64,000 nucleotides of DNA from Plectrocnemia conspersa (taxonomy: Eukaryota; Arthropoda; Insecta; Trichoptera; Polycentropodidae): assembly GCA_009617715.1 (NCBI GenBank), contig VTFK01000432.1, positions 124,001 to 188,000 of the forward strand. Direction: 5' to 3'. This document shows positions 1 to 10,950 of this stretch, in pieces. The position numbers and the translations under genes are program-made. Position 1 is the first letter of the stretch. Each line of letters begins with the position of its first letter. The notes beneath the pieces are model-generated. The model was given only the letters and a program-made list of their open reading frames with translations. It was not told the origin of the DNA and did not search any database.

Positions 1-839
1 TTTATATGATACTTAACATGTACATTTTTAAATTAAATTAATAAAAATGCTAGATTTAGATAATTTTTTCGTGAAAAGGCAGAAATGTTGCTGTATTTTA
101 ACAATTAAATTTGCATTAAGCAAAGATATAATAATTGCAATAAAAAAATATTTAGCTCATGCATTGAAATATTTATTAAATCACAATTTATTCGATAACG
201 ATTATAATTTTCAGTTACAATTCGTGATATTATTAGGGAGGAAATAAAAACTTTTATTAAAAGAGTATTAAAAGCACATTAGCAAAATACGCTACAAGTT
301 TCAGAGGAATTCGAACCGTAATACGATCTCTTCAGTCGTCTCATCCGGAACTTTTGAAATCCTTATAAATCAAACAAATAACGATGAGACAACAAACAAC
401 AGTCATACGACCCAATAGCAATTTAATAAATGCTTTTTAGTATTAATGTTATAAGGTAGTCCTGAAATGAAATTTTGCTTTTCTAATGATACAAAATAAA
501 TACTTTTATATGTTTTATTTTTATTTTAATAATTCAGAATAAAATTGCCTTGTAAGATATTAATTTTAAATTACATTAGCTTTGATTCAAAATATTCTGT
601 TTCTCACTGTCTGCGCTTGTTGTTTGTCCTCGAAATATTTCTCTTACTTTTTCCGGGACGCGAGTGTTAAAGGTTGAGGAACACTGACCAAGACATAAGA
701 AATGATTTTTGCAGCTAGGTATCACAGATAAATTATTTTCACAGCATCGTCTGAACATATTTTATCGCATTTGGAAATTCTCGTCAAAAACCCTAATATT
801 CTGTTGAGGTAAATCAAGGCGACAACAAAGTCTATAGCA
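1..839. other. AT-rich sequence, no gene seen
   Basis: A 60-codon minus-strand open frame (758-576, reading STFNTRVPEKVREIF near its middle) has a protein-like feel but no family was recognised. The remainder is low-complexity AT. Confidence 0.4.
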
Positions 840-1340
840 TTGCTCTTGTGGTGACCACACATATAGGCACATTTAAAAGGGCGATTGTCTTATTGTTAAT
901 GACCGTGACCAAAAACGTTCATTCATTAACAATGAAACAAACATCGTGGCACAAGAAGCCACTGCAGCGATTGGCTAGAAGATCGATCCACAATCGCGAT
1001 TGGCCAGCTAGCGTGCATCCCCCTAAAGAATATAAGCCCGGACTCCGACGAGAAGAATGTTGACGGTCCACGGCACTTGAAACAGACGATCGGAAGCACC
1101 ACAAGAGACGGCCCAGACAGCAGAGCCAATGATACAGACAACCAGCGGCCATCCAGAGGAACCAGCAACGCGTCCTCACCGACAGACCTAAAGATCACAC
1201 CTGACACTTGCCTCACACAGGCACAAGAGCCCAGAGCATCTCTACGGACACAGTCACCTTCATCGCGAGAAACGTCACGCCTTTAATAGTCCATAGTCAA
1301 AATGTAATTACAACTTAATAAAAACAGTCTAATAGGATGG
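840..1340 (+). mobile_element. LTR-like GC-rich block (possible solo LTR)
   Basis: Abruptly GC-richer than its flanks. Read forward it has a TATA-like AATATAAG at 1029-1036 followed by a GC-rich stretch and AATAAA at 1317-1322, about 290 bases on, the arrangement of a U3-R-U5 long terminal repeat. Terminal TG/CA and a target duplication could not be fixed. The open frames on both strands are by-products of composition. Confidence 0.35.
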
Positions 1341-1375
1341 CCAGTGAAACCCTTCACTGAAGAGTTTCACTGGCC
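1339..1375. repeat. Perfect 12-bp inverted repeat (hairpin)
   Basis: GGCCAGTGAAAC (1339-1350) and GTTTCACTGGCC (1364-1375) with a 13-base loop. It directly follows the LTR-like block. Confidence 0.9.
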
Positions 1376-1399
1376 GCGAGGTCAACCATCCTTGGGGCT

Positions 1400-3640
1400 A
1401 CGTCCCCTAAACTCTTTTAAAGAACATATCCATATGTTTTATTATTTTATTCAAACTATTTGAATTAATAAATATTTTGAAACTTTGTATAGGGTAAATA
1501 TCGAATTTTCTTTATAAAGTTTCCAAATTATTTAGCATTACCAACGAAAATTACCTAGCTATAATCGTATATACCTAAATGTATATATAGGTTTATAAAA
1601 CCGCACGAGCGTTGGAAAAACCATTGTCACCCATTTGTTTTTTCTTTAGTCTCTCGGATTAAATCCATTTTCACTCTCAACCGAAGAAATATTTTGATTG
1701 CGTTCGCTGACTTTTGTCCAACTTTGGACTATTTCGTGCTGAAACGTTCGACAATCCGATATAATACGGAAACTTGGCATAATGCTGGCGAAACTCATTT
1801 CCATACTTTGAAAGTGGCCGTGTTACCCACTCTCTAATAGGGTCGGAATAGTTTCGTACTAGTTTCGTTCGCACTCATAACCCAGTAATTCGGCCAACCA
1901 CAATTATCGGCAAAATTTTATTATTTATTATTACATATAATTTCTACGCATTTTGACGATTTATGTAGTACAGCGGCTGCCGACTAAGACTATTTTGAAA
2001 TCTTGAACCAACCCATTGGCGTATTTGACTTTCGCTACGTGCCAATTACCATTCGGGGATGTGTTATAAATATTAAATTTCGTAGACTTTAAAAATACCT
2101 TCGATTTTGTAAACATCGCACTCAGCCGTTAAACCGAATGTAATTTACGCAGGCACGGTTTTAAGCTTATTGTGTTATGTAAAGGTTCATTTGAATGAAA
2201 ATCGACGATCTTTTAATCCTTTCTCGCATAATATGCGTACAATGAAAGGCGATAAAACGCAGATAATTCGTTGCTTTAAGCCTTGTTAATAGAAATTAAA
2301 AATACAGGATGATGTACAAAAATTACAATAAAAAAATTGGGAATGTAGAAATGTATACAATAATTAATATCTAAATATTTCAACCACAAAAAAAAAATAC
2401 TTCAAAACAATACACTGTCCGAATTTAATCAAAATTAAAATTAACAAATTTTATTTAATGTATATGTCTATAATGGAAAATGGATTGATTGAAATTGAAA
2501 TGTCAAAGGTACATAAGCAACGTCTGTCACGTGCGTTCAGCAAATTACAAATTACAATTTGACTAGCGAAAGTAGTAGTTGACAAACAGTCTTCGCTGTC
2601 TCGCAATTTATCAAATAATAGGTTAAACTATAATATAATAATTTGATCGTAATACGCCAATCGAAATTTAATTAATACATATTTTTGCGATGTATGCACA
2701 CTATTCATAAAACGGACGCAAAACAATTTAAAATTAAATTCATTCGACAAATTACTTAACTAGAGACAAAACGTAGAATTTAGTGAATCTCGTGATACGG
2801 TATGTTTTAAATCGAATGGCATAATCAACATAAAGGAGCGCATTTTCCGACATATTGAATATCTAAGTAAGGAATTGAAAATTGAATACTTTTAGTATAC
2901 TAAGATCACAATAGGGGCAAAAATTTGGAGTACCTGAATTCCCAACCTTCCCGTTTGTATTCACGATGAATTTTAATATTTGTTTCAAATCGCAAATGAT
3001 GAAAAAAATGTGTCATCTTCAATGTCAAGTTAAAATATTTTGCTTTAAAAATATCGTAAAATACTCTTCTCATATTTTAATGGTATGTGTAACACATTTG
3101 TGTACTTTCTTTTTCTACGTAATTGCTTTTTATCTTTGTTCGATATTTGATAAAGTTATGTCATCAGCATGTTATTTGTGAAAAAATAGTTTCAGTAATA
3201 CAAAGCATTCCTGATTATTTTTATATTAGATTACTTATTAAAAACACTTTATTAAAATAAAATAATATGCTGTGATTTTTTCCTTGGTCATATAATAACA
3301 TAATTGTGTTAAAAGTTATTCTGAGAAAAGCCATTTATATACTGTTCATACATAAAACCGTCGTTTATACGATTTCTACGCAAATTAACAATATAATAAT
3401 TTCGCTTGCTTTATTTTTCTTTGGGGAAAATTGTAGCATGTATATATATATATATATATGTTTCTATGATAATATCGTTTCATAAGTAACGTAATAATAT
3501 AATAAACGTGTTATAATATATGCCATAAAATCATAAACTATATACAAGTTGTAGTTTTCATTCAGTATGTTTAATACATAATAATATAGTATCGTTTCGT
3601 AGAATATTTGTTCGAAATCTAGTAAGACTTCTTATTGCAA
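1400..3640. other. AT-rich sequence, no gene seen
   Basis: Slightly GC-richer around 1600-1900 and 1960-2170. Short (TA)n at 3440-3460. No supported feature. Confidence 0.4.
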
Positions 3641-3683
3641 TATATTCATATGTGTGACGGACGATTATTGGCGAGACGTTTTC

Positions 3684-3896
3684 TCAGAGCGGCGGTGATG
3701 CTGACCATGGACGATCCTCAGGGTTCTTGTAGCTATCTGGCAGTTCCTCTTGCAGTGATGGTCGTTCGGGAGTTCCATCGAGTGACTCTGACTGCTTGTC
3801 TCCTGACTGAGTGACTGTCTGACTTTCCTCATATGCAGCGATCTTCCAGTCAATCGTTGCAGTCACTTCGTAGAATGGCGAAATAAGTCTACGCCT
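3684..3896 (-). CDS. Unassigned 71-codon open frame, possible exon or transposon remnant
   Basis: Open from just after a TAA (3899-3897) to TGA at 3686-3684. It begins RRRLISPFYEVTATIDWKIA and continues as a Ser/Glu/Pro-rich acidic tail ending SASPPL. Codon choice is much less AT-biased than the surroundings (many G/C third positions) and the amino-acid make-up is protein-like. There is no good ATG. It may be a terminal exon of an unidentified gene or part of a retrotransposon gag. Not recognised. Confidence 0.25.
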   Translation of the reverse strand, partial: RRRLISPFYEVTATIDWKIAAYEESQTVTQSGDKQSESLDGTPERPSLQEELPDSYKNPEDRPWSASPPL

Positions 3897-3899
3897 TTA

Positions 3900-5340
3900 G
3901 AAAGCGACGTTCGCTCGTCCAAGGTCGTATTGCATTTTCGGAAGTGTCACGGATGTGATGATTTATGATATCCGTGATCGTTTGCCTTTAAGGAATTCTC
4001 TTAATGACAAAGAATATTTACTATAAAATCGAGGTCTGTGTGGTCCCCGAAATCCTTTACGCTATTGCGTTGTTTGTCTCAATTGAGTTTAGGGTTTAGG
4101 GTGTAAGGCGAGTTTAGGGTTTAAGACAATGACTCTTTCAAGCATGGACATCTGTGTGTGGTCGCTACAGATTTTATAGTATCGCTTCTTTTCCTATTGG
4201 ACGACCAATTTTTTTTTAACGAATTGCAGTTGGCTGCTAATGCAGTTCATTTTGAGAATCTCGTTTTAAGCGGCGAATATATTTATCCTTTCTGATTTAC
4301 TGCGCGTAACTGTTTTGCATTTTAACGAAGAACTCCATTTTTTCTTAAGCACATAAAATGCTTTGCAACAAGTAGAACTGGGTTTCCAAAATAAGTATAC
4401 ATTAATCCTTCCAATTCTTTAAGAGAAGTGGTTTAATTGATGGACCCGACAAATGATTGAAATTATTTTAAAATTACTTTTCCACTTAAAAAATATACTT
4501 ACAATCTAAATCAGCTTTAAAGTATGCAATATGTACTACATAATATAGTTTGCCATATCATATAAATGACTTTGGAACATTTGCTTAAAGTTTTAAAAAT
4601 AATTAATGATATCTAATAAACGAAACATAAAAAATAATTACTAAATTTTACATATAGCTTTATGTATGTTTATTTATGAATTTTCTCTTTATGGAAAAAA
4701 CGTGTAAAATGGTTTAAATGCTTATTTTATTTTAATAATTAAACAACACAATGCGAATCGATTGACGAAACGACTTGGCAATCTAATTTCACTAGGGTAG
4801 GTCTAACAAAGATTCATGTTTGTTTATATGACGCTTACAGCATCCTCATCCGTGGCGAACATGGCGTGAAGATAATAACTGCGAAGATTACGGCCGCACA
4901 ATGGCGTTGTCGAAATACTAGGGATGTTCGATAAGTAGTAATAAATCGTGTTAAATTATATTAAAGTTCATATATTTTCACTGTTGAATAAAAATCGTGT
5001 CTGATTCAGCCATATGCGTCTTTGAGATGTCTGAAAAACTACTCAAAGAAGTGTTTTCTATTTCTCGGAAAAGTGTTGCTCAACCGCATAAATTCTCGTC
5101 CAGATTCTAATGTTATTTAACCACGAGAAGCTCTTTTTTCCGACTATGACATCTCTTGATTTTGCCATATATAATAATTTATAGGATCATACTTTAAACT
5201 GCGCAATAAATGTCCAGAATAACAGTTTTTCTAATTTTCATTATGCTAATCAAGTATTAGTTTATTAAGGACAGTCTTTTTGGTTATATGCTCCGTCCTG
5301 AGAGTTGAAACTCTGCTATATAAAGCCTACTGTCATTTTC
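3900..5340. other. Non-coding stretch
   Basis: Contains TTTAGGGTTTAGGG (4088-4101) and TTTAGGGTTTA (4113-4123) and a GC-richer patch at 4840-4920. Otherwise AT-rich. Confidence 0.4.
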
Positions 5341-5830
5341 AACACATACTTAAAGCATAATGTTGCTGCGATTGAGGCCTGTCACGTCACGCAGTCCCTA
5401 CCGGAAACGGCAGTTTTTCAGCCTAGTTACGCAGTATTCGCCTTGTATCTTTATTCTGCGTATTCTTAATAATATCTTTATTCTAATGAATAATATTATT
5501 ATGCCTCCACTGTATATTTTACCAAATCGCACAACTTATCAAGTGCCCCTTGCATCGCATCTTTCACACGCAATACGAAATTTACGATTCGCTCACCGAC
5601 CGTGACGTATGTCCCGCGCCGGATCCGATTTACATCCGGGCAATTATGGAAAATTATGGAATACATTCTGTGAGTCGTTTTCGGGGGCCGGATGTAACGG
5701 AACAAACACACGCATAACACAAGAACTATAGGTTTTTCACGTCACTCTGAATAATTAGTGTGTACATCAAATTAGGTCAAAAGTGAAAAGACATCGAACT
5801 GTAAAAGAAAACGCTCCGATTCTGCTTTAG
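5340..5830. other. GC-richer island
   Basis: CpG-containing island preceded by a TATA-like CTATATAAAG at about 5317. Its right end (5730-5807) is a diverged copy of 8833-8911. Overlapping open frames on both strands show no family. Confidence 0.4.
5730..5807. repeat. Diverged duplicate element, copy 1
   Basis: Aligns with 8833-8911 at roughly 70 percent by eye. Shared blocks include GAATAATTAG, TGTnCAT and TGAAAAGnCATCGAA. Confidence 0.6.
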
Positions 5831-8690
5831 AAAAAAAATATTTTTCATGCATTGATTATTTTGGACAAAATATTTTTAGGATTATCATGAAATATACCAT
5901 ACTCTGTAATAACAGAATTTTTATGTTACTTATTAATAATTAAATTTCGGATATATGCTGATCCGAAGTTGAATCAGTCTTTTCTCAGTTTCGATCCAAA
6001 TCAGAGGTCTTTTTTAAAGTTCGGGTGTCTTAAACTCCAATGTGGATGTTCAAGTATGTGTCGAAAAAGAAGTGATTACTGGTTGCCAGGGTTTTAGTAA
6101 TTATATTTATGGCTCCTTCGTGATAAATTTTGTAGTTCGTCTCTTTTTGGTAAGATGACCAATTATAGAAAGGTGGCGAATTTCTTTGAAATAAATTGCC
6201 TTTGGCCGATAAGGTAGATTAGCACGGTCGCGCGCATTATCTATCGTAAAGACTAAAAATATGGGAACTAATATGATTCATTACGCGTACCTTAATTAAT
6301 TAAGTGGCTCCATCAATGTTTTATTTTCAACGAAACTCAATTTTTTCCTAAACGATTAAAATACTCCTATCGCGAGTCGAATTAGCTCTTTTTATGTATA
6401 TTTATATATTATGTACGCGAATTATTTTAATTGATAATTGATAAACCCAAGAGTAATAATATTATTAACAAGAAAAATAAATAAAAATAGTAAAAAAATC
6501 TGAAAATACACTACAATATATTAGGTAATATAAATAAATAGCAGAAGTATTTTAGTGTCACATAATTAAATTTATTAAATACACGCTTTCATTGTATTTA
6601 TTTAAAAAAACATTAGTTAGATGAATATGAAATAATTCACAATTATAACAATTAAAATTGTTTTATCAAATGTTATTTTTAAAATTTAATATCGATTATT
6701 TAATAGAAACCCATTAAACATAAAAAAAACTAATAATATGCTTATATATGTTTTACCTAATCATGGAATAATTATTATTAAACTAATTTTTATATGTATT
6801 TATATAAAATATTGTCTTTAAAAACATATAAGTTGGGTTGTTAGGTGATGTTTAATTTCATACCCATTTTCTTTAATTTATATAGGTAAATGTGTACCTA
6901 ATTTTTAAATCAAGTAAATGTGCACCTAAACAATATATAAAAATAGCATTATATTTTTTGACATGTTTATAATAAAATTTAAGTTAGGCTGGGTTAGGTA
7001 TATATTGCACCCTAACCCAGCATACTATTATTATTAATAAATATGTACATCCAAACATTTTGAGTTATATTGGGTTATATATTAGTGTAGCCCAACTCAG
7101 CCTTACTCAGTTTAATAAAGAGTTTATTTTATTTTATAAATCCAGGTACAAGCAGACATAATCACAAGATCGGTGCAATAGATGCAATCAACCTGGACTC
7201 TCTTTACAATATTATATTATCAAACAGTAGTTTATTTTTAATATTATATTATCAAAATAATAAAAATTGATTTAAAACGTAAATACGTATTTATCCGTTA
7301 TGAAAAATTGTTGTTTGTTAATTTTATTAAAACTTTGTTTTATATTTCTTTGCATATCTTAAAATCTTGTGTTATGTTTAAATTTAATATTTAATTTTTT
7401 TTTAATTTAAGTTAAAGTGTTTATATATTTAATATATATAAATTCATAATTATATAGACAAGCATTATTTTTATAAAAATGTGATTATAATACAAATTTT
7501 CATTTATAAATATGTATTTACATATTTATTAGTAAAAATAGTTATGCTGGTTTAGGGTATATATATAATATAACGTAACTTGGCCTAATTTAATTTAATT
7601 TAAGGTGTATTTTATTTTAAAAACTCAGGTTCACGCAGGGGTGATTAAACGGTTGATGCAGTTATTCAAGGGGTCAAAAAAATATAATAAAATATAAGAT
7701 GGACATTAAACAACGCGTTATATTAATATTAAAATTTGGAATTTTTTATTAATATAATATTGTAAAATAATATTATTGTAGAGAAGATTTTAGTGCTTTT
7801 TAGTTTATTGATTTATGCACTTTACTTTATTTAGTGTAAAAAATGGTTGAGGATCATGGAACTGAACTTATTTTTATAGTATATACTAGTTTTTATTTTA
7901 ATTTTGAAACACTTCTATGTATTAATTTATTAATTTTAATTTTAGCACATCAGTTTTTTAATATTATTAGTTTTATATTTTTTAATAATTTTATTGTCAC
8001 TGTATTTTTATATTGTGACTAATTAATAATTGCACTATCTGGATGTTTTACGCTGATTTGTCCTACGCACTTTTGTTGTCGTGCCTTTTGTGTATGCATA
8101 AATTTGAGAACTTATATTTTGAAGGCAAATTAACGTTTTGTTTTAGATTTTTAGTTTCTGATACTGTGCGTTAACTATTCAGAATTAATTTTCTTAGCAT
8201 ATAATAGCTTAACATTCCACTATTTGTAAAAATATCACCTTTGTTAATTTCTTTTCGATATTTTATATATTTTGTAAAAGCTAAAGACCCTTATTAATAT
8301 AGAATTTGTATCTAAGAAATACCTAGTATGTACGAGCCAGTTCGAATTTAGTTAACCAATGATACTTATCTGCGAAATTAGATAAATCTAAGTAGACTTA
8401 ATCTATGATGATTCATCAAATTATTACACTCTTTAATTGGAATATAAATAAAAATGATTTAGGTTGTCAAACGTGTTTGATAAGTACAATTTTACAAGGT
8501 AAAAAAATATTTTGTTGGGTTACAAAAACAAGCTAGAATATACTGTTTATACTGATTATTTATTTGGATTGTTAGAGAGCTTTCCTTATCATATTTTAAA
8601 AGATATTTTGGTAATTTTTACAACTATTAATTTTCTCATACTAATTCCGCGGATTTATTAATATTATAAATAAGTTTTTTTATTAGATCA
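5830..8690. other. Very AT-rich stretch with diverged repeat units
   Basis: Holds a perfect 11-bp inverted repeat GCTGGGTTAGG / CCTAACCCAGC (6988-6998, 7011-7021) and two related blocks at about 7120-7200 and 7600-7680 sharing TATTTTATTTTA, then CAGGT-CA-GCAG and GATGCA. Probably an old SINE- or Helitron-like repeat. Confidence 0.45.
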
Positions 8691-9110
8691 AACGTCAGGT
8701 TACGGAAGATAAAAATGTCTGATTGGGGGATAAGAACGGATTTGCGTCATGTTGTGAAAGCTGTAACGGTAATAAAACAACATGGATTGTATTAGTGTTT
8801 CCGTATGTCGGACAATTTAATACAAGTGTTATGAGTTTTTCCTGTAGCGCAGAATAATTAGGTTGTCCATAGTTATTCAGCCGAAAATGAAAAGGCATCG
8901 AATTGCAAACGGGGGCACCCCGGGCGGTTCCGTTTGGGAACCGGCCCATTACCAATTCAAATTGCAACCCCCTATAATCGACTAACGTCGCGTTGTAATC
9001 TGACATTTTTTTCTAATTATCGCAAATCGTCACGCGATTAACAGGCGGGACGGATGATTCGGTTCGAGTGCGAATGGGCGGTGCGTGACGGGGGTAAATT
9101 TTTATTTTGT
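8690..9110. other. GC-richer island
   Basis: CpG-rich, around CGGGCGGTTCCGTTTGGG. A 103-codon minus-strand frame spans it but the part over AT-rich DNA is not protein-like. Contains copy 2 of the duplicate. Possible conserved non-coding element. Confidence 0.4.
8833..8911. repeat. Diverged duplicate element, copy 2
   Basis: Counterpart of 5730-5807 in the same orientation, 3.1 kb apart. Confidence 0.6.
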
Positions 9111-9639
9111 TGCGCATTAAATTGTGTTAAACGCATTATACAGTAATTTTTAATGAGTATAATATATCGGTTAAACCCTTGACAGTAATTACCGGTGACA
9201 ATGTTCTCTCTAACATGTTTATAATATTTTAAAAGCCTGTTTGTTCAATAAGTTAGTGGACAAACATCTAAATTAAAAATATTTTTATATTTATATTTAA
9301 AAATTGAGTATGATACATAATACATTTTAAATTTGTTTATATATAAATATTGTGCAAATATTAAAATAAAAGCGCTTGTTTACTCTAGAGCAAAGTTGCA
9401 AATGCTATAGTAATTTTCATCTATATGCATGCCTGAATTTCATTCAATATATATAATCACTTTGATACTCCTTATAAAAGCTTTTAATATAATTGATTTA
9501 ATTCTCAAATCTAAATGCATATATAGTAGTACATTTTGCACATCGGATGCAATATCGATGTTAAGCAATTTAATGAATAAAGTTCCAAGACCGCAAATTT
9601 TCTCGCTGAACCAAGGCAATTTCAATTTTCAGAGCCAAA

Positions 9640-10140
9640 AATAAACTCGTGCGTCTATTAGAATGGTTTACAGCAATATTTCGTGTCGTGGTACAGATAG
9701 ATATAAAAGTTCAATGGGCGCCATGCATTTTCCGAGGGAGCTTTCATTGTTTATCCGGGAGAAAGGGGGACGCATGGAGCATATATTACGTATACGGTTG
9801 GCCTGAAAGTTTGGCATGTTTATTCGCCTTTTGTTCAAATTGGGGTAGTAAAAAAACGGTACACACACATAGGTGCTTATATCATCGAGCGCTTATGAAA
9901 ATTTCAACCAATTATCTCGTTTTTCAGGCGGCAAGCTTTTCGGGTGTGAGAAGAGCTTTAGAGCATTTTTTGGGCACTGACATTGGAGTTCATGAGCAGC
10001 CGGAGGGAAATTCAATCGGGAGACGGCACAACTTTTTCGGTTTGCGAAAAAGTTTTTTGTTTCCACGTAATTAAATGTAAGACTTCCTCCGTCTCTCGTT
10101 AAAGCTTCTATTAGAACCTTTATCGACAATTTGAAAGTAT
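9640..10140. other. GC-richer island
   Basis: Possible regulatory DNA. The 141-codon plus-strand frame (9649-10074) has no domain-like pattern, and open frames on the other strand overlap it. Contains the ATGGGCGCCAT block shared with 18.8 kb. Confidence 0.4.
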
Positions 10141-10830
10141 TTTTGAGTAATTAACGCTTTCAATAATGTTGTATAAAGTTTATAGATGAGTTTAATTATT
10201 TTTAATTACTTGAAAAAACTTTTTAATAAATATAAGTGACCACAAAAATACACTCTACGGATTTTTTTTAGAGAAAAATATTTTTACGAAGTCGCTTTCA
10301 AATTTTTTAGTTAAGGTCTTAGTGATTTTCCGCAACAGGCTATAAACCTTGATGATTACTTTATGTCGTATATCCTTTGTTCAAAATATTTTCAACAATA
10401 AAATTATTTATATATTAGGAAATGTCGTAGTGATTAATTTATTAAATATAGACTAATTAAAAACATTATTAACAAAAAAACGGATTGCAGGGAAACAGTA
10501 AAATTATAAAAATACGTAGATAATACTAACAACCAACTGTGATTTATGTATAAATTTACGTTTCTTAGCAGCATAACAGTACTAGCAATCATAAGGGTTA
10601 GTTATGATATTTTAATCCACAGCTTCTTACTTCATCTTTACATTGATGGTTTAACATATTTTATTAAAATTACATTTCATAAAAAATAGTCAAGTAAAAG
10701 AAAAATTGATTATGCAATATTATACCTACGTGATAAAATATTATAATACTACAGTTTATATAAAATTAAATAATATTTTTGTAATATTTAATAAATAATA
10801 AATCATTAAACATAATTATTTTTCCACCAA

Positions 10831-10838
<8 letters not shown>

Positions 10839-10921
<83 letters not shown>

Positions 10922-10950
10922 ATATATATTGTGTGTGTGTGTGTGTGTGT
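10839..10950. repeat. (AT)n(GT)n compound microsatellite
   Basis: About 90 bases of AT repeat with one phase slip, then ten GT units. Confidence 0.95.

Noticed and set aside
4088..4123. Interstitial telomeric repeat
   Set aside because: TTTAGGG occurs three times but insect telomeres are TTAGG; too few units.
5280..5500. Retroviral-type LTR with TATA at 5317
   Set aside because: TATA-like box and AATAAT motifs present, but no terminal repeats, PBS or paired copy.
8695..9006. 103-codon minus-strand open frame as a gene
   Set aside because: Part overlaps a duplicated non-coding element and no protein motif is recognisable.
9649..10074. 141-codon plus-strand open frame as a gene
   Set aside because: No domain pattern, overlapping frames on the other strand, and codon content expected of a GC-richer non-coding island.
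10839..10950. CRISPR-like or satellite array
   Set aside because: Simple dinucleotide repeat without spacers.
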